Assembly (NCBI RefSeq): GCF_900143695.1
Contig: NZ_FRFE01000014.1
Coordinates: 62,001-126,000 of the forward strand
Reading direction: 5' to 3'
DNA length: 64,000 nt
Origin: Desulfopila aestuarii DSM 18488
Lineage (GTDB): Bacteria; Desulfobacterota; Desulfobulbia; Desulfobulbales; Desulfocapsaceae
The notes under the pieces are model-generated. The model did no database searches. It worked only from the letters and a program-made list of their open reading frames with translations, and was not told the DNA's origin. This document shows, in pieces, positions 56,801 to 64,000 of the stretch; position 1 is the stretch's first letter, and every line of letters starts with the position of its first letter. The position numbers and the translations under genes are program-made.

Positions 56801-57100
56801 TATCCGATCATCGGCGTCAACACCTTCAGGAATCCAGACGTCAACTCCGACGAAGCTAACGCCAGCCTGGAATTGGCCAGGGCCACCGACGATGTAAAAC
56901 AGGATCAACTGCGAAGACTGGCTACCTTCCACGCCAGACATGCCGACACGTCAGCAGAGGAACTGAAGAAACTGAAACAAGTGGCCCTCACGGGCGGCAA
57001 TATCTTTGCCCAGATGATGGAAACAGTACGCCACTGCAGCCTCGGCCAGATCACCTCTGCCCTGTATGAGGCAGGAGGCCAGTATCGGCGGAATATGTAG
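53825..57100 (+). CDS. icmF: Fused isobutyryl-CoA mutase IcmF
   Basis: A 1091-residue fusion that interconverts isobutyryl-CoA and butyryl-CoA with adenosylcobalamin. Order: B12-binding domain (1-~140; DGHDAS with Asp24 and His26), G-protein chaperone domain (~160-420; Walker [10 protein letters not shown] at 207-215, INKF near 347), linker, and mutase TIM barrel (~550-1091). The two substrate-defining residues are Phe576 (FPFTGG) and Gln738 (GQNTCIF); methylmalonyl-CoA mutase has Tyr and Arg there. This favours isobutyryl-CoA over methylmalonyl-CoA. Related acids such as isovaleryl-CoA may be side substrates. A strong terminator follows. Confidence 0.93.
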   Translation: MNASVEVYTPKHSIRIITATSLFDGHDASTNIMRRILQDSGVEVIHLAHNRSVQELVDTAIEEDAHGIAMSSYQGGHMESFKYMIDLLKERDAAHIKVFGGGGGVIVADEIRELEEYGVTKIYSPEDGASMGLQGMINHMISCMDFATTSFADLAPDRLHYTDKKEIAKFISMAQETKSHGGNLAELMAMIEPLATKYDPPVIGITGTGGAGKSSLTDELLLRFLNDLEDLNIAIVCCDPSRRKTGGALLGDRIRMNAITGSDRVYMRSLATRDSANEVSESLPEAIRILKAAGFDLIIAETAGIGQGDSRITDLADISMYVMTSEYGAPSQLEKIDMLDYADIIVINKFEKKGGDDAIRDVRKQVMRNRKAWDTKPEDFPVYGTIASKFNDDGVTALYHGIVELLNSKMGMGLKPQLPKPKEKVPSSKAIVIPANRIRYLAEIADTVRGYHNETLQQAEAVRQLWHVQESINLLETKDEAAIADSIATLKTEAEQLNQAVDRETEKTLSAWQECRKAYSGDELVYQVRGKEIRVPLYTKSLSHSKIPKIALPKITDPGDTLVFLRKENLPGFFPFTGGVFPLKRTGEDPTRMFAGEGGPGQTNQRFKLLSANYEAKRLSTAFDSVTLYGWDPAERPDIYGKIGTSGVSICTLDDVKLLYDGFDLCAPTTSVSMTINGPAPIILAMFMNTAIDQQLDRFAEEHGRRPDETEAGKIRTDVLANVRGTVQADILKEDQGQNTCIFSIEFALKMMGDIQEFFIKNRVRNFYSVSVSGYHIAEAGANPITQLALTLSNGFTYVEYYLSRGMDINEIAPNLSFFFSNGMDPEYTVIGRVARRIWAVAMKERYGATERGQKLKYHIQTSGRSLHCQEIQFNDIRTTLQALCAIYDNCNSLHTNAYDEAITTPSSESVRRALAIQLIINREWGLAKNENMNQGSYIVDELTDLVEEAVLSEFERISDRGGVLGAMETGYQRSRIQEESLYYERLKHSGEYPIIGVNTFRNPDVNSDEANASLELARATDDVKQDQLRRLATFHARHADTSAEELKKLKQVALTGGNIFAQMMETVRHCSLGQITSALYEAGGQYRRNM

Positions 57101-57130
57101 AGTTTAAGGAAATACACCTTATAAGGGCAA

Positions 57131-57165
57131 GAAGGTGAGCGTTATTGGCTCACCTTCATTTTTGT
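57131..57165 (+). terminator. Rho-independent terminator after icmF
   Basis: A perfect 10-bp stem GAAGGTGAGC/GCTCACCTTC (57131-57140 and 57148-57157) with a seven-base loop, followed by ATTTTTG. It ends the plus-strand arm and lies between convergent genes. Confidence 0.85.
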
Positions 57166-57179
57166 TGGGTCCTTTCGGG

Positions 57180-59252
57180 CTATCTTTGAAGAATCTTCTG
57201 CAGAACTTCAGCCACCTGTTCAACCATGTATGGCTTTTTCAATATTGCTGAAAAACCAAAACTTGCGCAATCAGCCATGATGGGGCTGTCGGCATAACCA
57301 CTGGAGGCAATGAGCTTAGCTTCAGGGTTCATCATGGCAAGTCGTCGAGCCACCTCTTCTCCACCCATACCGCCTGGAATGGTCAAATCAAGGATCACCA
57401 CATCAAAGGCGGCGTCTGCGGCCAAGGCTTCCTGATATCGCGCCAACAACGATTCTCCGTCTGCGGCGGTCTCCACGGTATAACCCAAATGGACGAGAAT
57501 GGCTTCCCCGACCTCCCGGATTGTCTCATCGTCATCCATCAGTAAAACCCGCCCACAGGAATCCGGTCTATCTATTGTGCCTACCGATGGTGCCAGTGCC
57601 ACCTGTTCACAAGCCGGCAAGAATATCCTGAATGTCACACCACAGTCGGGATTTTGGTCAACCGTAATCTTCCCGTTATGTTTGGTGACAATCGTATGCG
57701 CCATTGCCAGCCCAAGCCCTTCGCCTTTTGCTTTGGTAGTGAAATATGGATCGAAAATTTTGTCGATAATATCGGGCGAAATTCCCGGGCCGGTATCGCT
57801 AAAGTCAATTCTGACATACTTCCCAGGAGAGAGATCATTTACAACAGAATGATTTTCATGAGTATAATTTACTGCGGAAACAGCCAGCACACCACCGTCC
57901 GGCATAACCTGTTTGGCGTTGATAGCGAGATTATGGAACACTTGACTCAGCTGCCCACCATCCGCTTTGACATGGTACAGATCACCATCGAGACAAATCA
58001 TTGTTTTTACCGCCGAACCTTGAAGTGAAAAGGTAACCGATTCCCGTAAAACCTCCTCAACAGCAATCACACTTCGCACGGGATCACCGCCTTTCGAGAA
58101 TGTCAGCAATTGCTGGGTCAGCGAGGTAGCACGGGATGTTGCCTTGACCGCAGAGTCCAGTAGTGCGTAGTTCGGATTACCGCTTGCTGCCTGATACTGC
58201 AGAAGCGAAAGACTGCCCATAATGCCGGTAAGCAGATTATTGAAGTCATGGGCGATTCCACCGGCAAGTACCCCAAGAGACTCCAGTTTTTCAACCCGCT
58301 TACGTTCTTCGTCGATCTGTTTTCTCTCAGTAATATCGGTTGCTATCTGCAGACGAACTTTCCGTCTGTCCACCCAGGTAATCACCTGTTCCTGCAGGAT
58401 GTACCATCGTTTCAAAACAGGATCAAAACAGGAGACACTTTTCACGTCCCTGTTGCTCTCAGGATCAGCTTTTGCCTCACCATCCTCAACTAAATCATCA
58501 CAACCAAGCGGGGCAAACAAATGGTAATGCAGCGAACTTTGCTGGCCTTCAACCAGCAACGCATTGAGCCGGTCGTTCAGGAAAATCGTTTCATCCCGAT
58601 TGAGAGATACGACCTGGATAGCGAGGTCCATACTGTCAAGGATGGTGACCAGGGCCTCATTGGAGGCTTGAAGTGCCTGCTGTGCACTCTTTCGATGACT
58701 GATCTCCTCCTGAAGCTTGACAGTACGCTGTTCTACCAGTTCTTCCAGATGGTGGCGGTACTGTTCAAGTTCCCGGTGAATACGATTACGCTCGGTAACA
58801 TCGGTATTGGCAAAAACGAAGCCATGCACGATACCTTCATCATTTTCCACCGGATAGACTCGGGAAACCATTTCCCGGGTCTCACCAGATTTACAGGTAT
58901 ACGTCAGATCCAGGTTAGAAAAGCTCTTGGTCTTTCGACCCTGCAACACTACCTGTTCAATGAATGAGTACTGGTCGTGATCCTGCAGCAGTAACCGGTA
59001 ATGACTGCCAATTATAGAAGTATCGTATTGAAAGGTGGAAAAACAGGCGGGATTCCAGGTGGTGATATTCCCCTTCCTGTTAATTGAAAAGATGGCATTT
59101 GGTGAATTATCAACAGCCTGTCGAAAATGGTCGAGAACCTGCTCACGTTTTTTCAGTTGATGTAACAGGTTCTCGTTTTTCTCCCTTGCAAGGTTAAGTT
59201 CCTCACGAAGAGAAACAACCTCTGCATAGACAGGATCGTGATCAAATGACAT
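57180..59252 (-). CDS. PAS hybrid histidine kinase with C-terminal receiver domain
   Basis: A 690-residue soluble kinase. It has an N-terminal coiled coil, a PAS domain (FRQAVDNSPNAIFSINRKGN) with PAC, a coiled coil, a second PAS-like domain, HisKA with His in LAGGIAHDFNNLLTG, HATPase_c (GPGISPDI, GEGLGLAMAH), and a receiver with Asp in VVILDLTIPGGMGGEE. I chose the ATG at 59252, although its ribosome site is weak. No partner regulator is adjacent. It resembles the 11815-13782 kinase. Confidence 0.9.
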   Translation of the reverse strand: MSFDHDPVYAEVVSLREELNLAREKNENLLHQLKKREQVLDHFRQAVDNSPNAIFSINRKGNITTWNPACFSTFQYDTSIIGSHYRLLLQDHDQYSFIEQVVLQGRKTKSFSNLDLTYTCKSGETREMVSRVYPVENDEGIVHGFVFANTDVTERNRIHRELEQYRHHLEELVEQRTVKLQEEISHRKSAQQALQASNEALVTILDSMDLAIQVVSLNRDETIFLNDRLNALLVEGQQSSLHYHLFAPLGCDDLVEDGEAKADPESNRDVKSVSCFDPVLKRWYILQEQVITWVDRRKVRLQIATDITERKQIDEERKRVEKLESLGVLAGGIAHDFNNLLTGIMGSLSLLQYQAASGNPNYALLDSAVKATSRATSLTQQLLTFSKGGDPVRSVIAVEEVLRESVTFSLQGSAVKTMICLDGDLYHVKADGGQLSQVFHNLAINAKQVMPDGGVLAVSAVNYTHENHSVVNDLSPGKYVRIDFSDTGPGISPDIIDKIFDPYFTTKAKGEGLGLAMAHTIVTKHNGKITVDQNPDCGVTFRIFLPACEQVALAPSVGTIDRPDSCGRVLLMDDDETIREVGEAILVHLGYTVETAADGESLLARYQEALAADAAFDVVILDLTIPGGMGGEEVARRLAMMNPEAKLIASSGYADSPIMADCASFGFSAILKKPYMVEQVAEVLQKILQR

Positions 59253-59443
59253 GGAGCTACTCTGCAAACGGTGCCGGGATACAACGATACAGCCAGGGCA
59301 AAGCGTGTATCGACAGAAACGCGATGTATGACAGCCTACAACATATCGTGTATCCTATCGACGTTCAACAGATAAATATACCACTCCGTAGCACAATGCG
59401 GACAGGAGGCGTCAGAAATACTCCTTATGTTTCAGATAAAACT

Positions 59444-60121
59444 CTATAAGTCTATTTCTTCACCATACTCCAGAACCCGCGCTTTTTTACCAAGAGCCTC
59501 CACCTTCTGGCGGAACAGATGCGGGTCGGCCTCGATCACCGGAAATGTGTTGTAATGCATAGGAATGGCAATTGTTGGATTGGCAAGTTCCACAGCTTTA
59601 ACCGCATCAGTAATACCCATGGTGAAGTTATCACCTATAGGCAGCAGCATATAATCGAGCCTGGTCATCTCCCCGATAAGCTTCATATCGTAAAACAGGC
59701 CGGTATCCCCGGTATGATAGAGGGCGATATTGTCGATGGTAAGCACCACACCGGCTGGTTCTCCGGCATAGACATTATCTGGGGTCATCGAGCCGTGATG
59801 CGCAATGGTGAATTTCAGATGTCCGAAGGGAAATTCACGTCCGCCGCCGATATGCATGTTATGAGCTTTGAATCCCTGACCCGCGCAGTAATTTGCAAGT
59901 TCATTCACACAGATGAAAAGCGATTTACATCTCTGGCCGATCTTAAAAGCATCCCCTATATGATCGCCATGACCGTGAGTGAGAACAATGAAATCAGCAG
60001 ACACCTCATCAGAAGAAACCGGACACGTCGGATTACCATCCAGAAAAGGATCTATCAGAATCGTCTGGCCGGCAGCGGTGGTTATCTGAAATGACGAATG
60101 GGAGAAATATCTGAGCTTCAT
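59444..60121 (-). CDS. UPF0173 metal-dependent hydrolase (beta-lactamase fold)
   Basis: A 225-residue member of the UPF0173/UlaG-like group. The metal site is THGHGDHIG (HxHxDH), with further ligands in IAHHGS, HTGDTG and PMHYNT. The cytoplasmic substrate is unknown. It starts at 60121 with a purine-rich leader (TGGAGG about 10 bases upstream). Confidence 0.88.
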   Translation of the reverse strand: MKLRYFSHSSFQITTAAGQTILIDPFLDGNPTCPVSSDEVSADFIVLTHGHGDHIGDAFKIGQRCKSLFICVNELANYCAGQGFKAHNMHIGGGREFPFGHLKFTIAHHGSMTPDNVYAGEPAGVVLTIDNIALYHTGDTGLFYDMKLIGEMTRLDYMLLPIGDNFTMGITDAVKAVELANPTIAIPMHYNTFPVIEADPHLFRQKVEALGKKARVLEYGEEIDL

Positions 60122-60336
60122 TTTTTTCCTCCAGTACAGGATATGCTTTTTCAGTTTTTATCGGCCTCGCCCCTTACAACAAGTACCGACAACGCGGAAC
60201 AAGATTCACACAAGACCACCACAAATATTTAATAAAACTCTACGTTAGCCGATCCAAATCGGCCAGGCAACTCCTTCTGCATCTGTTTGCCTATCTATTT
60301 ATAGCATTTTAAATTTTCCTTTGCACAGTGCAGAAA

Positions 60337-60388
60337 AAAGGGGCAGAGAAAAATTAACAACCGCATGTTAATTTTTCTCTGCCCCTTT
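60337..60388 (-). terminator. Long-stem terminator downstream of icd
   Basis: A perfect 22-bp inverted repeat (60337-60358 with 60367-60388) and an eight-base loop, followed on the minus strand by TTTTTT overlapping the stem end. A second perfect 8-bp hairpin, GGTGCTGC/GCAGCACC, lies between it and the gene at 60396-60416. Both follow the isocitrate dehydrogenase stop codon. Confidence 0.8.
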
Positions 60389-60436
60389 GTTTCACGGTGC
60401 TGCAGTCAGCAGCACCACTATCATCCGTCGAACAGA

Positions 60437-61654
60437 CTACTTCTGCATGGCCGCCTTCAGATTTTCGTCAAGCTTTGCGAGAAATTCTTCAGTTGTCAGC
60501 CAGCCCTGCTCTTTGCCGACAAGAATGGCCAGGTCTTTAGTCATGAAGCCGGACTCAACCGTATCGACACACACCTTTTCCAGAGTTTCAGCAAATTTTT
60601 GCACCTCCGGGGTGTTATCGAACTTGCCGCGATACCAGAGGCCACGCGTCCAGGCAAAGATAGAGGCGATGGGATTGGTGGAGGTTTTATTGCCTTTCTG
60701 GTGCTCGCGATAGTGACGGGTCACGGTACCATGGGCCGCTTCAGCCTCAATGGTGCCGCCATCTTCGGTCATCAGCACTGAGGTCATGAGACCAAGTGAG
60801 CCAAAGCCTTGTGCCACTGTATCTGACTGGACATCGCCATCATAGTTCTTACACGCCCAGACAAAGCCTCCTTCCCATTTCAGAGCAGCAGCCACCATGT
60901 CATCAATCAGCCGATGCTCATAGGTTATCCCGGCTGCCTTGAATTTATCAGCAAATTCTGCGTCAAAGACTTCCTGGAAGAGATCCTTGAAACGGCCGTC
61001 ATATTTCTTCAATATGGTGTTCTTTGTCGACAGATAGACTGGCCAGCCGAGGTTAAGGCCATAATTCATACAGGATCTGGCAAACCCACGGATCGAATCA
61101 TCGAGGTTGTACATGCCCATGGCACAACCGCTACCGGGGAAGGTAAACACCTCACGCTCGATCGCCTCACCACCGTCAGCCGGCTCAAACTTCATTGTCA
61201 ACTTGCCGGCACCGGGAACGAGAAAATCGGTAGCGCGATACTGATCGCCGAAAGCATGACGGCCGATGACGATCGGCTTGGTCCAGCCAGGTACCAGTCG
61301 CGGTATGTTATTGCAGATGATCGGCTGACGAAACACCGTGCCGCCGATAATGTTACGGATGGTACCGTTGGGCGACTTCCACATCTGTTTGAGACTGAAC
61401 TCCTCAACCCTCGCCTCATCCGGAGTGATGGTGGCACATTTGACACCAACCCGGTATTTTTTGATGGCTTCCGCAGCATCAACTGTCACCTTATCCTCGG
61501 TTTCGTCACGGTACTGCACGGAGAGATCGTAATATTTCAAATCGACATCGAGATAAGGCAGGATCAGTTTATCTTTGATGAATTTCCAGATGATCCGGGT
61601 CATCTCATCCCCGTCTAGCTCGACGATGGGATTTTTCACTGTAATCTTGTTCAT
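60437..61654 (-). CDS. icd: Isocitrate dehydrogenase, NADP type (eukaryote-like dimeric subfamily)
   Basis: A 405-residue enzyme that oxidatively decarboxylates isocitrate to 2-oxoglutarate. It begins [19 protein letters not shown] and contains [19 protein letters not shown] (substrate Ser and Arg), IDDMVAAAL and NYDGDVQSD (metal Asp). The cofactor loop [16 protein letters not shown] has the Arg/His pattern of NADP-specific enzymes. This subfamily is shared with eukaryotic cytosolic/mitochondrial IDH. It lies next to aconitase on the same strand. Confidence 0.93.
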   Translation of the reverse strand: MNKITVKNPIVELDGDEMTRIIWKFIKDKLILPYLDVDLKYYDLSVQYRDETEDKVTVDAAEAIKKYRVGVKCATITPDEARVEEFSLKQMWKSPNGTIRNIIGGTVFRQPIICNNIPRLVPGWTKPIVIGRHAFGDQYRATDFLVPGAGKLTMKFEPADGGEAIEREVFTFPGSGCAMGMYNLDDSIRGFARSCMNYGLNLGWPVYLSTKNTILKKYDGRFKDLFQEVFDAEFADKFKAAGITYEHRLIDDMVAAALKWEGGFVWACKNYDGDVQSDTVAQGFGSLGLMTSVLMTEDGGTIEAEAAHGTVTRHYREHQKGNKTSTNPIASIFAWTRGLWYRGKFDNTPEVQKFAETLEKVCVDTVESGFMTKDLAILVGKEQGWLTTEEFLAKLDENLKAAMQK

Positions 61655-61821
61655 GGTACTCCTCGTATAAACTCCGTGGTTGATGATCTCGTACAGTAGC
61701 CGAAAACCGGCTGCATGCTTTTCGCAACGAGTGACCGTAGACTGTACAAAATCCGCAAATGGTGGGCAATCTGGAGCCGATATATTAGCCCACCATTATA
61801 TCAATTGCAGTGTTTTTCGAA

Positions 61822-64000
61822 TTACTTCCGTTTTCTTTCAATAAAATCAAAGTATTCTTCGACCGCTGGCAGCCGGCCCAGCATACCGCTTATGGCTGTG
61901 AGCTCAGTTGAAGCCAGATAGACCTGGGCACCGTCGCCCAGCCGGTTATCGAAGTTTCGGGTCGAAGTGGAGATAACCGTTGCCCCCGGCTTGACCCGTG
62001 CCTGATTGCCCATACAGAGACTACAACCCGGTATCTCAACCCGGCAACCCACCTGGGCGAAAACGCTCAATCCGCCTTCAACCTGGATGGCATCACGGTC
62101 GAGTCGTGTCGACGGTGCCACCCACATGCGACTTTCACCATACTCTTCACCAGCCATCAACCGTGCAGCAGCCTGAAGATGACTGTAATGGGTCATACAT
62201 GAACCGATAAAAGCTTCATCTATGCTGGCACCCGCAACCTCACTGAGTGGCTTGACATCATCGGGATCATTGGGCACTGCCAGTATCGGTTCAGTGATGG
62301 TATCGAGATTGATCTCAATCACCTCATGGTATTCGGCATTTTCATCTCGCTGCAGGAGCGACGGTGCGGCCAGCCACACCTCCTGTGCCTGGATGCGTCG
62401 TTCCAGGGCCTCTCCATCCTGATAGCCTTCAGCTACCAGCTTACGCAACACCTCGACATTCTTCTTCACATTCTCCACCACCGCCGTTAAAGGCAGGGCC
62501 AGAGTACAGGCTGCGGCATTTCGCTCGGCAGAGGCATCTGAGAGTTCGAAAACCTCCTCAACCGAGAGGTCGTCGATCCCCTCAATCTCAAGGATGGTGC
62601 CGGCAAAGACATTCTTTTTCCCTTTTTTGGCCACCGTCAGCAGCCCCTTATCAATCGCCGCCTTGGGAATGGCATTGACCATATCACGAACAGTGATGCC
62701 GGGTCTCCGTTTACCCGTGAACCGTACCAGCACAGACTTTGGCACCTCCAGTGGCATAAAACCGAGGGCGGCAGCAAAAGCCACCAGACCCGAACCGGCT
62801 GGGAAAGATATCCCCATCGGGAAACGGGTATGAGAGTCGCCACCGGTACCGACTGTGTCGGGAAGAAGCATCTTGTTCAGCCAGGGATGAATGACACCGT
62901 CACCTGGTTTCAAGGCCACACCACCGCAGCTGGTGGTGATCTCGGTCATTTTCTGCCAGCGAGCGCCATCCGATTCTTTTGGGTAGGCGGCGGTATGGCA
63001 GAACGATTGCATGAACAGTTCGGTCTTGAAACGTAGACAGGCCAGCTCTTCGATCTCCTGCATGGTCATGGGACCGGTGGTGTCCTGAGAACCAACTGTA
63101 GAGATTTTCGGCTCACAGACGGTTCCGGGCAAAACGCCTTCAATACCACAGGCCCGGCCAATCATCTTCTGAGCAAGTGTATAACCCTGTCCCTCTTTGG
63201 GCAGTGGGTTCTCCACCTCAGAAAAAATTGCAGGTTCAGCAACACCCAATTTCGCGCACGCCGCCCTGGTAAGGCTACGACCTATAATAAGATTTAGGCG
63301 TCCTCCCGCCCGGAATTCATCAAGAATTGCCGACGGTGGGGCCTCTGCCTGAATCTCCGTTTCTCCACAAATTATCTTCCAGTTTGTAAGATCAAGAGTA
63401 ACTTCACTGCCGGTAGCAAGGCTGCTGACATCACACTGCAGGGGCAACGTCCCTGCATCTCGGGCCGTTGCGTAAAAAATGGGAGCAATGGTCGAACCGA
63501 GCACCACTCCGCCCCGCCTTTTGTTGGGAGTCTGGGGGATATCGTCACCGATATGCCAGGCCATGGAGTTAATAGCCGATTTCCGTGACGAACCGGTTCC
63601 GACCACGTCGCCGACAAAGGCGATTGCTTTTCCCTCCGCCCTCATGGCCTTGATGGTCTCCACCCCACCCGGAAAACGTTTTATACCAAAAAAGTTGGCG
63701 TGCAGCGGAATGTCCGCCCGCGACTGAGCCTGATTGCCCGGCGAAAAGTCATCGGTATTGATCTCACCGTCTACCTTGAAAACGGAGAGCATCATCTTTT
63801 GGGGGACCACGGGAGCCTTGGTGAACCATTCAGCCGCTGCCCACGACTCGATAACCTCCTTGGCATGAGTGTTTGTACCGGCAAGTTCAGCTACCCTGTC
63901 AAAGGATTCATAGATCTTGATCAGCTTTTTGAGAGCAGAGGCTGCTTCGGCAGCAACATTATCAACCTCGAGTAATCGAACCAGTACCGCAACATTGTAG
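61822..64000 (-). CDS. acnB: Aconitate hydratase B (partial, 5' end outside window)
   Basis: The gene enters from the right edge; about 726 codons are visible out of a usual ~860. Reading begins in the helical N-terminal region (EVDNVAAEAASALKKLIKIY), continues into the swivel domain (DINT-like DGEINTDDFSPG; GSSRKSA) and then the [4Fe-4S] domain. Cluster cysteines are in SCMTHY and PGCSLCMGN. There is no internal start: the frame is open to the window edge. It catalyses citrate-isocitrate isomerisation, upstream of icd. Confidence 0.93.
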   Translation of the reverse strand, partial: YNVAVLVRLLEVDNVAAEAASALKKLIKIYESFDRVAELAGTNTHAKEVIESWAAAEWFTKAPVVPQKMMLSVFKVDGEINTDDFSPGNQAQSRADIPLHANFFGIKRFPGGVETIKAMRAEGKAIAFVGDVVGTGSSRKSAINSMAWHIGDDIPQTPNKRRGGVVLGSTIAPIFYATARDAGTLPLQCDVSSLATGSEVTLDLTNWKIICGETEIQAEAPPSAILDEFRAGGRLNLIIGRSLTRAACAKLGVAEPAIFSEVENPLPKEGQGYTLAQKMIGRACGIEGVLPGTVCEPKISTVGSQDTTGPMTMQEIEELACLRFKTELFMQSFCHTAAYPKESDGARWQKMTEITTSCGGVALKPGDGVIHPWLNKMLLPDTVGTGGDSHTRFPMGISFPAGSGLVAFAAALGFMPLEVPKSVLVRFTGKRRPGITVRDMVNAIPKAAIDKGLLTVAKKGKKNVFAGTILEIEGIDDLSVEEVFELSDASAERNAAACTLALPLTAVVENVKKNVEVLRKLVAEGYQDGEALERRIQAQEVWLAAPSLLQRDENAEYHEVIEINLDTITEPILAVPNDPDDVKPLSEVAGASIDEAFIGSCMTHYSHLQAAARLMAGEEYGESRMWVAPSTRLDRDAIQVEGGLSVFAQVGCRVEIPGCSLCMGNQARVKPGATVISTSTRNFDNRLGDGAQVYLASTELTAISGMLGRLPAVEEYFDFIERKRK

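Noticed and set aside
63808-63810. GTG as the start of aconitase B
   Set aside because: The frame stays open to the window edge and encodes residues typical of the aconitase B N-terminal domain, so the gene is cut by the edge rather than starting here.

Overview
The window reads as a chromosome segment of an anaerobic, probably sulfate-reducing bacterium of the Desulfobacterota (a Desulfobulbales-type organism is my best guess). The reasons are a Wood-Ljungdahl acs locus, rubrerythrin, an N-type F1Fo-ATPase operon, a hydrogenase-related membrane complex (Ehr), many hybrid histidine kinases, and a large acyl-CoA oxidation locus built around fused isobutyryl-CoA mutase. I see no tRNA, rRNA, CRISPR array, insertion sequence or prophage. 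The taxonomic call is inference.

Layout. 1-2780 (minus): the start of acsD, cut by the window edge, preceded by acsV, the activator of the corrinoid protein. 3.4-9.2 kb: unlinked housekeeping genes (kinase-like protein, rubrerythrin, VanY peptidase, SH3 protein, PLP enzyme, small acidic protein). 9.2-16.7 kb (minus): a histidine kinase reading frame broken by one in-frame TAA, a DUF616 glycosyltransferase, a hybrid kinase, and TrkH/TrkA potassium uptake. 17.0-24.3 kb (minus): a six-gene Ehr complex whose large subunit has lost the nickel ligands. Upstream lie an 80-residue unknown gene, a clear sigma-54 promoter, two GGGGCA/TGCCCC palindromes, and an NtrC-type response regulator with its sensor kinase (25.2-28.0 kb). 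28.2-34.4 kb (minus): an N-ATPase operon in the order D-C-Q-B-E-F-A-G, lacking atpR and a delta subunit, with unusual residues in subunits c and alpha.

34.6-57.1 kb: acyl-CoA metabolism. On the minus strand are a CoA-transferase/acetyltransferase fusion, cob(I)alamin adenosyltransferase and an alpha-methylacyl-CoA racemase, then (after a transglutaminase, an Lpp-like lipoprotein and an L,D-transpeptidase) a beta-oxidation operon of thiolase, 3-hydroxyacyl-CoA dehydrogenase, M24 peptidase, DUF6125 protein, crotonase and acyl-CoA dehydrogenase. Divergent on the plus strand are acyl-CoA synthetase, a second acyl-CoA dehydrogenase, EtfBA, a TetR regulator and IcmF. The intergenic region between the two arms holds a perfect palindrome ACCGAGCGCTCGGT just downstream of a promoter, and a second imperfect copy. 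57.2-64.0 kb (minus): a second hybrid kinase, a UPF0173 hydrolase, NADP-type isocitrate dehydrogenase and aconitase B (cut by the right edge).

Together the genes suggest that isobutyrate (or valine-derived isobutyryl-CoA) is activated, rearranged to butyryl-CoA by adenosylcobalamin-dependent IcmF, beta-oxidised to acetyl-CoA with electrons going to ETF, and then oxidised through the acetyl-CoA pathway and/or TCA enzymes. Ehr and the N-ATPase would be part of membrane energy conservation. The strongest candidate for an undescribed system is the sigma-54-controlled unit formed by the two-component system, the palindromic sites, the 80-residue protein and the nickel-free Ehr complex.
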